Shown in pieces: positions 6,197 to 11,634 of a stretch of DNA of 11,634 bases. Made by a program: the position numbers and the translations under genes. How positions within the stretch are numbered: position 1 is the stretch's first letter; each line of letters begins with the position of its first letter. Location: positions 8,176 through 19,809 of the forward strand of contig PLRZ01000201.1 of the NCBI GenBank assembly GCA_003164075.1, given 5' to 3'. The notes beneath the pieces were generated by a model, which was not told where the DNA came from, made no database searches, and worked only from the letters and a program-made list of their open reading frames with translations. This DNA comes from Bryobacterales bacterium (lineage in GTDB: Bacteria; Acidobacteriota; Terriglobia; Bryobacterales; Bryobacteraceae).

Positions 6197-9100
6197 TTAG
6201 AATGCGAACCGGCCCGATACCTGAATCGTGCGGGCATCGCGATAACCGTTCGCCTGCCCGAACTGGCCGTTGCTGAGGGAGTTTCCAGAACCGGGATTGT
6301 CACCCTGGAAGCCGGTGTTGATGCCCCAGAGTTCCGGATGATTGGCCACATTGAAGACCTCGAACCGGAGCGTCATCTTCACCCGTTCCGGGGTAATTGC
6401 GAAGCTCTTCATGAGGGCCATATCCAGATTGCTGAGACCCGGCAGGTGAAGAGAATTGCGGCCCAGGGAGCCCCACGTGCCATCCGCCGGACGGGTGAAC
6501 GCCGTGAAATTGAGCAGTTCGGAGCCGAGACCGCTGGCGTAGGGATCGCCAACAACGTTGGGGAACTGCCCGCCGTTGTTGCCGACGTTCAAGCCATACA
6601 GGCCGCCGTTGGAGGTGACGTTGAACGGCATTCCGGACTGGTACCGGAATACGCCGCTGAGTTCCCATCCGTTGAAGGCCTGCCTGGTGAAGGCGTTCGA
6701 GAATGAACCGGTCACCTTCGGGAGCGTGTACACCACGTCGAGGGAGACCACGTTCGGCTGGTTGTACCCCGCATTGGCATAGCTGCACTTAATGCAGAAC
6801 GGGTTATTGATGGCGTCGGAGTCGTTGTCGTTCGTGTCCATCGTCTTAGACCAGGTGTAGTCGAAGTTCACGGCCAGATTATTGGCGAAACGACGGTTGA
6901 TGCGCAGCATCAGGGCGTCGTAACGCGCGTAGCCGTTGGTTTCGATCGCCGTCAGGTTGCCCCATCCGCTATACGGCAGAAGGGCGCTGGTCCAGCCATT
7001 GACCGATGCCGACAGGTTGTTGTTCAAGAAATACCCGGCGGGAAGAGCATTGACTGCCCGCTGGTCCATCAGGTGGACGGAATGGCTGCCGGAGTAGGAG
7101 AGATCCAGAGCGAACTTGGCCGGCAACTGGTGCTGCAGACCCAGGTACCAGGAGTAGACGCTCGGCATGGTGTTGTTGGTGGGCCAGATTGTCATCGAAG
7201 GCGGTTGGATGGGCGACGTAGCCGTCCCGAGGCCGGCGGTGCTGAAGGTAGAGACGTTCTGGTTGTAGACCGATCCCGAGTAGAGATTGGGGAACTGGGC
7301 GCCCGCGCCGAAACTGAAGTTGTTCTGGCGGAGGCGTTCGTTGAACAGAGCAGCGCCGGCGCGAAGAGCCGTCTTGCCATCGCCAAACACGTCCCAGGCA
7401 ATACCCAGACGGGGTTCGGGGAACGACTTCGCATTGGAGAATCCGGCTGGCGTGCCAGCGCAGGGATCGCAGATCATGCCGAGATTCTGAAGCGCCGTCA
7501 AAGGATTGGCTTCGATGAAACCAGGCCCATATCCGTTCACCGTGCTGTTGCTGGTGTTGATGACGGGGGCATTCGCCTTGTTGTACTTGCTCAGATCTAC
7601 GCTGTAAAGCGTCCAGTTGCCTTCGCCACCGACCGTGCCGCCGCGAACGACGGTGTAAGTGGGAGCCATGTGGACGAAGCGAAGACCGTAGTCGATGGTC
7701 ACGCGCTTGCTGACTTTCCAGTTATCCTGGGCGTAAGCGTCGAATTCCCAGAAACGGAAATAGGGGAAAACGGCCCCGCTCTCATTTGTAAAGTTCGAGA
7801 AGTTGCCCAACATCATGTTGGCAATCCCCTGGTTGGTGTCCAAAGCCATGGTGGAGTTGCCGTTGAAGTTGATGTTGCCTTCCATGCCCCAGGTTCCGGT
7901 CTGCGCCTTGTCGTCGCGATTGAAAAAGACGCCGAACTTGAAGTTGTGGCTACCCTTTACCCACGAAACGTTTTCGGTGGCGGCGTAGTCTTTGCCCCAG
8001 TTATGCCAGCCGGGGTCGCCCAGACTGAAGTTCAGGGCTCCTGCGCTCAGATCGGGAACGGAGTTGGTAATGTTGGTCGCCGGGAAGATCTGGTTGAAGT
8101 TGGCGCCCAGCGTATTGCGGTCGATCGGGTTGGTGCCAACCACCGACAGGGACTGCGACTGGTGGTTGTAAGAGAGAATCGTCTCGGACGCCAGTGTGGG
8201 CGCAAATGTGGTCACCAGGTTCCAGGCCCAGGAACTGCCCGGCTTGGGCCGCGCTTGCGTCTGGAGCGGGAAAGGCTCGTTGCCCCAGACACCCTGGGCG
8301 ATGGTCTCTTTCTGGTAATCGTTCACCCAGCGGAAGAAACTGGTCATTTTGCTGCTGATATTGTAGTCCAGGCGCAGCATGTCCTGATTCTTGATCAGAT
8401 CGTCGGGGGCGTTGAAAAAGTCCCGTACGTAACCCGGCTGTCCGGGCGTGGCGCCGAGGCTCGCGTAACCGGGGATTCCGGTGTAAATCTTCAAGTAGGC
8501 GGAGCTCTGCGAATTCCATTGCGATTGTGGAACGATATTGCCCGGGTAAGGAGTTCCACCGGTGACGTTGCCGGAGCCGTCGCGTGTGATCGTCCCGGGT
8601 TCAAAAACGGTGCCGTTCTTAAACTGGGGAGCATATGTCATGGGGGTGGTAAGCAGCCATTGGGAGAAATTCCCGCCCAGGATCTGAGAGTTGGGGATAT
8701 CCGTGTGGTTGCTGCCCGGCAGATTGCGGCGCGTCATTTCCCGGTTGTAGAAGAAGAAGAACCGCTTGTCCGCCTTCGTCGAGATTTTCGGGATGGGGAC
8801 CCAGCCGCTGAAGTTGCCGCCGAACTGGTTGTAACGCAGTTGCGGCTGCAACCCGTTGCATTGCACGCACTTGGCGTCGAAGAAATTGTTGCGGAGGTAC
8901 TCGTACAGCGTCCCGTGGAACTGCGAACCGCCGGACTTGGTTTGCACTGCAATCACCATGCCGGAGTTGCGTCCGTATTCGGCGTTGAAGCCGCTCTGCA
9001 GCACGCGGAACTCGGCAATGGTGTCGACACTGGCTTGCGTGTACTGGGACTGGTTGTCGCCCACGTCGATGTTGGGAGATCCGTCCAGGTACATGTTGTT

Positions 9101-9688
9101 CTCAGACCCGCGTCCGCCAAGAGCGTGGAACTGCGACACGTCGTTGAAGTTGACGTTAAAGTCGCTCTGGGCCGAGCTGCCCATACCTGGCACGGTACTC
9201 ATCAACGAGGTGAAGTTCCGGCCATTCATGGGCAATTCCGCCATCTCGGTCTTGTCGACAATGTAGGATTTGTCCATGGTGTTGGTGGTAACCACCGGTG
9301 TGGCATCCGCTTCCACGGACACGACTTCCGTCATGTTGCCGACTACCAGCTTGACCTGTCCCACGTCCAATTTGGTGTTGACATCCAGGGTGACCGTGAC
9401 TTCGGCCTTCTTAAACCCTGCTTTTTCAACGTTAATGGTATACCGGCCGGGTTCCAGATCGATGACCTGAAACCGGCCCGCTTGATCCGTACTGCTTTGC
9501 CGCGCGGGGCCTCCCTTAACCGCATCCTGAATCTTAACTGCGGCGTCGGGAACAAAGCCACCGGTGGCGTCTACAACGGTACCGCTGATGTACTGGGATT
9601 GCGCCATCGTCGGCTGCGCAATCAGCGTGAGCAAGATCGCTGCAAATACGGCGACCGTTACGCGGCTCCAGATGCTTCTCACGTTCAT
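6197..9688 (-). CDS. TonB-dependent receptor, Oar-like, with N-terminal carboxypeptidase-regulatory domain
   Basis: 1163 residues, the usual size of acidobacterial Oar-like outer-membrane receptors. A signal peptide covers residues 1-29 (hydrophobic V-A-V-F-A-A-I-L-L-T-L-I-A, cleavage likely after T-M-A). Residues about 31-115 form a carboxypeptidase-regulatory-like beta-sandwich (I-S-G-T-V-V-D-A, G-R-Y-T-I-N-V-E-K-A-G-F). The plug follows at about 125-255 (E-L-P-M-N-G-R-N-F, A-E-Y-G-R-N-S-G). The rest is beta-barrel, ending in the aromatic V-S-G-R-F-A-F expected for outer-membrane insertion. Three C-x2-C pairs occur (C274-V-Q-C277, and near residues 740 and 965). ATG at 9688 is preceded by AGAGGT (9692-9697), somewhat close. 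Substrate unknown; related proteins in this phylum are often linked to carbohydrate or peptide uptake. A terminator follows, so it is probably the last or only gene of its transcript. Confidence 0.93.
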   Translation of the reverse strand: MNVRSIWSRVTVAVFAAILLTLIAQPTMAQSQYISGTVVDATGGFVPDAAVKIQDAVKGGPARQSSTDQAGRFQVIDLEPGRYTINVEKAGFKKAEVTVTLDVNTKLDVGQVKLVVGNMTEVVSVEADATPVVTTNTMDKSYIVDKTEMAELPMNGRNFTSLMSTVPGMGSSAQSDFNVNFNDVSQFHALGGRGSENNMYLDGSPNIDVGDNQSQYTQASVDTIAEFRVLQSGFNAEYGRNSGMVIAVQTKSGGSQFHGTLYEYLRNNFFDAKCVQCNGLQPQLRYNQFGGNFSGWVPIPKISTKADKRFFFFYNREMTRRNLPGSNHTDIPNSQILGGNFSQWLLTTPMTYAPQFKNGTVFEPGTITRDGSGNVTGGTPYPGNIVPQSQWNSQSSAYLKIYTGIPGYASLGATPGQPGYVRDFFNAPDDLIKNQDMLRLDYNISSKMTSFFRWVNDYQKETIAQGVWGNEPFPLQTQARPKPGSSWAWNLVTTFAPTLASETILSYNHQSQSLSVVGTNPIDRNTLGANFNQIFPATNITNSVPDLSAGALNFSLGDPGWHNWGKDYAATENVSWVKGSHNFKFGVFFNRDDKAQTGTWGMEGNINFNGNSTMALDTNQGIANMMLGNFSNFTNESGAVFPYFRFWEFDAYAQDNWKVSKRVTIDYGLRFVHMAPTYTVVRGGTVGGEGNWTLYSVDLSKYNKANAPVINTSNSTVNGYGPGFIEANPLTALQNLGMICDPCAGTPAGFSNAKSFPEPRLGIAWDVFGDGKTALRAGAALFNERLRQNNFSFGAGAQFPNLYSGSVYNQNVSTFSTAGLGTATSPIQPPSMTIWPTNNTMPSVYSWYLGLQHQLPAKFALDLSYSGSHSVHLMDQRAVNALPAGYFLNNNLSASVNGWTSALLPYSGWGNLTAIETNGYARYDALMLRINRRFANNLAVNFDYTWSKTMDTNDNDSDAINNPFCIKCSYANAGYNQPNVVSLDVVYTLPKVTGSFSNAFTRQAFNGWELSGVFRYQSGMPFNVTSNGGLYGLNVGNNGGQFPNVVGDPYASGLGSELLNFTAFTRPADGTWGSLGRNSLHLPGLSNLDMALMKSFAITPERVKMTLRFEVFNVANHPELWGINTGFQGDNPGSGNSLSNGQFGQANGYRDARTIQVSGRFAF

Positions 9689-10192
9689 ATAACCTCTTTT
9701 TTGTTCTTGGACTTGTATGAGAGTGGCTGTCCTCTGGCAATGAGCGGGCGCTCCCGCCAGACTTGACGCGTTGAGACGAACGCGCCCTTTCCTGAAAGCA
9801 ATTTCGTACCTACTGTCAACCGTAATGCAAATCTACTAGGATTACAAGGCATATTCACGACGACAGTGTAGCGTGTGGATTGTTGCCACACGTTTGGCCC
9901 CCGAACTCGTTTTCTTATAAACGAAGCCATTGTACGAAGCGTGTCGAGTATTGCGCCGCGGGCCGGACGGTACAAGGGGTTGCACCGTGTATCACCCGTG
10001 TAGGGCCAATGAAATCAATAACAAGCGGGTTTTGACGGGGAGAGCATCTCGGGTCTGTAGGAGGAGCCGAAGGGAGGACATAATCTACCACGGAATGGAG
10101 AGAGAACGATTAGAATCTATTAAACTCGGGAACTCTACAAATGATGCCGTCCGGACAGCCGCGGGGCGCAAATGCCGCGCGACGTTTTGCCC
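9689..10192. other. 504-base spacer without a gene, upstream of the TonB receptor
   Basis: Both flanking genes read on the minus strand, so this is the 3' region of the TPR gene and the promoter/leader region of the receptor. Frames here are short, with unnatural composition and no recognisable motif. It is more AT-rich than the genes, notably at 9780-9870 and 10080-10140. No convincing -35/-10 pair could be fixed. One operator-like inverted repeat is listed separately. Confidence 0.6.
9872..9892. promoter_or_regulatory. Operator-like inverted repeat upstream of the TonB receptor
   Basis: CGTGTGG (9872-9878) and CCACACG (9886-9892) are perfect 7-base arms around a 7-base spacer, about 185 bases before the receptor start. 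Size and symmetry fit a dimeric regulator site; the alternative is a small RNA hairpin in a long leader. No regulator gene is nearby to pair with it. Confidence 0.35.
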
Positions 10193-11314
10193 TCAGTGGG
10201 CGCCGGCAACTTTACCGTCGAGCGTTGTTGCCTCGAGCGCGGCAGCTCTGAGGTCGCGGACGTGGGCGAGTGCGCGGCGGGCTTCCTCCTGCCGCCCGCA
10301 AGCCTCCAGCGCCCGGCCAAGCTGGTAGTAGGCCGATACCTCGTCGGCCGGGTTCAAGGACACGGCTCTTTGCAGCAATACGACGGCTTCCGCCGGTTTC
10401 TCCAACCGCAGTTTGGCCTTCCCCAGATAAAAGTAGGCCGCCCAGAAGTCCGGCTTCGCCATTTTCGCCCGCTCGAGATAGGGAATACCCTCGGCGAAGC
10501 GGCCTTCCTGCACCAGTAGACCGCCCAGGAAATAATTCGCGTCCCCATCGCCGGGACTATCCTTCAAAGCCAGTTGCAGTTCCCGGACCGCGTCGTCGGT
10601 CCGGCGGAGGCAAATGTAAACTTTTCCCAATTCCAGGTGCGCGCCGGGAAACCGGGGATCCAGCCGGAGCACGTCGAGGAAGCTCTCCTCGGCTTGCGGG
10701 AACAGAGCGGCTTCATAGTTGGCCCTGCCGGTCAGGAACTGCGCCCGGGCCGGACCGGCCGCCTCCCACATGGCTTCGAAAATCGGCTTGGCCTTTTCCG
10801 GATCGTGGTTCTTCAGATAGGCAAATCCCAGCAGGAAGAGAATCCCGTCGTCGTGAGGATTGGCCGCCCGCAGGCTCTCCAGTTCGCGGATTGCCGGTTC
10901 CAATTGACCGAGGTAGGCGCGGCAGACCGCGAGCAATTGGCGCGCTTGCAGGTGCTGAGGATCGATGGCCACGACGCGGGAAAAGAACGGGAGCGCCTTG
11001 GCGTGGTCCTCCTGCCTGAGGTAGACAAGCCCAAGGTTGAGGAGAATTGCCTGGTCGTCGGGGCTCACCTGCAGGGCCCGTTTGTAGACGGCGATGGCCT
11101 GATCGGAGCGGCTGGTGCGCGAGTAGATGACGCCGAGATTGCTGAGCGCCGCGACGTTTCGGGGCTCCTGGCGGAGTACCGCCTGGAACCCGCGCTCCGC
11201 AGTCTCGGAATCCCCGGCGGCCAGGGCTTTTACGGCTCCGTCGAAGATCTCCTTCGCCGAATCGGCGGCAGCGAGCATGCAGGCGCAGAGACACAGGCAC
11301 GCGGCGAACTTCAT
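10193..11314 (-). CDS. Exported tetratricopeptide-repeat (TPR) protein
   Basis: 373 residues from the ATG at 11314. This start is preferred because M-K-F-A-A-C-L-C-L-C-A-C-M-L-A-A-A-D-S reads as a signal peptide with a likely cut after L-A-A-A; a GTG at 11383 would put 23 extra residues before it and has its AGGAG only two bases away. The mature protein is almost wholly made of TPR units of about 34 residues, roughly nine or ten, for example A-L-S-N-L-G-V-I-Y, I-L-L-N-L-G-L-V-Y-L-R-Q, F-L-L-G-F-A-Y-L-K and A-Y-F-Y-L-G-K-A-K-L-R-L. TPR proteins are scaffolds for protein contacts; nothing shows the partner. The cysteine-rich signal region (L-C-A-C) is a poor lipobox, so a lipoprotein is possible but less likely. 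It lies upstream of the TonB receptor on the same strand, yet 504 bases away, so a shared transcript is doubtful. Confidence 0.85.
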   Translation of the reverse strand: MKFAACLCLCACMLAAADSAKEIFDGAVKALAAGDSETAERGFQAVLRQEPRNVAALSNLGVIYSRTSRSDQAIAVYKRALQVSPDDQAILLNLGLVYLRQEDHAKALPFFSRVVAIDPQHLQARQLLAVCRAYLGQLEPAIRELESLRAANPHDDGILFLLGFAYLKNHDPEKAKPIFEAMWEAAGPARAQFLTGRANYEAALFPQAEESFLDVLRLDPRFPGAHLELGKVYICLRRTDDAVRELQLALKDSPGDGDANYFLGGLLVQEGRFAEGIPYLERAKMAKPDFWAAYFYLGKAKLRLEKPAEAVVLLQRAVSLNPADEVSAYYQLGRALEACGRQEEARRALAHVRDLRAAALEATTLDGKVAGAH

Positions 11315-11403
11315 AGCAACCACAATCTTAGCCAAACCAGACCCGATTAGCCAGTTGCGGCCGACCTCCGGATCTCGCTCCACGACTCCTCTCTGCCAGG
11401 GCG

Positions 11404-11593
11404 AATGGGCTGAGCCACTCCGTGCAGGGACGGCAACGTCAGAACTCCTGATGTCGTGGAATTTGCAGTGAGCCCGCAGGATGGGGCAGGCGGTGCTCGC
11501 CTGCCCGCCCGCGAAGCTCTCGCCATCGACAGGAACGGCTCAGCCCATTTTCCCCGCCGGGCTGAAATTGCGGTGCGACATCAGGAGTTCTGA
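11404..11593. repeat. Mosaic of inverted intergenic repeats at the right end
   Basis: Two perfect inverted pairs interleave: AATGGGCTGAGCC (11404-11416) with GGCTCAGCCCATT (11537-11549), and TCAGAACTCCTGATGTCG (11439-11456) with its reverse complement (11576-11593). Because the pairs cross instead of nesting, this is not one simple hairpin but a mosaic of repeat blocks in both orientations. No gene is seen from 11315 to 11634. Confidence 0.75.
11445..11504 (+). repeat. Dispersed about 60-base intergenic repeat, copy B
   Basis: Matches the minus strand of 6004-6062 with three mismatches and one extra base at 11481. The similarity to the palindrome arm at 5938-5969 runs on to 11513. It overlaps the right-end mosaic, so the repeat blocks are shared between two distant spacers. 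Confidence 0.75.
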
Positions 11594-11634
11594 AGGAATC
11601 AGCCTGAACCGCTGTTTTGCAATCTGCCGCCCCC

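Noticed and set aside
7073..9766. 897-codon open frame on the plus strand opposite the TonB receptor
   Set aside because: Its composition (rich in Val, Gly, Arg, His) is that of an antisense shadow of a high-GC gene. It shows no domain, while the minus-strand frame has a signal peptide, plug and barrel end.
9791..9819. TTGACA on the minus strand (9814-9819) as a -35 box for the TonB receptor
   Set aside because: At spacings of 16-18 bases the facing hexamers (such as TTCAGG) do not resemble a -10 box, so no promoter is claimed.
9930..10328. 132-codon plus-strand frame in the spacer and over the end of the TPR gene
   Set aside because: There is no recognisable motif, it is rich in Arg, Cys and Ser, and half of it is antisense to the TPR gene.
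11315..11383. GTG start giving the TPR protein 23 extra N-terminal residues
   Set aside because: The signal peptide begins exactly at the ATG at 11314, and the Shine-Dalgarno before the GTG is only two bases away.

Overview
The window looks like a stretch of an acidobacterial chromosome, probably from the Solibacter/Bryobacter side of the phylum. That assignment is inference from gene style: a 1163-residue Oar-like TonB receptor with an N-terminal carboxypeptidase-regulatory domain, a sigma factor with an unusually large zinc-finger anti-sigma factor, a secreted TPR protein, high GC, and short GC-rich palindromic repeats between genes.

Left part (1-2325, plus strand): a tight three-gene operon. 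It starts with the 3' end of a hybrid sensor kinase (end of a receiver domain, then an Hpt domain). Nineteen bases later comes a protein joining an ABM-fold (IsdG/HmoA-like) domain to a PAS-like domain. Its stop overlaps by 4 bases (ATGA) the start of a cobalamin-binding protein carrying both hallmarks of CarH-type B12 photoreceptors, W-x9-E-H and E-x-H-x2-G, but no DNA-binding domain. Its N-terminal helical domain resembles globin-like sensor domains. Read together, this is a candidate light-sensing phosphorelay in which a possible haem-degrading domain sits beside a B12 (possibly B12 plus bilin) photoreceptor. This is the most interesting part of the window.

Middle (2451-5921): a minus-strand ECF sigma / anti-sigma pair (8-base overlap) converges on the operon. 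It is divergent from a plus-strand family 2 glycosyltransferase. The divergent spacer carries a 33-base imperfect inverted repeat around an AT-rich core, and a 19-codon reading frame that ends at the sigma factor's ribosome-binding site, in the same frame as the sigma gene.

Right (5922-11634): a repeat-bearing spacer, a strong terminator, the minus-strand TonB-dependent receptor, a 504-base gene-free spacer with one operator-like inverted repeat, a minus-strand exported TPR protein, and a gene-free right end made of mosaic inverted repeats. One of these repeats is a 60-base relative of the spacer after the glycosyltransferase. No tRNA, rRNA, CRISPR array, transposase or integrase was seen.
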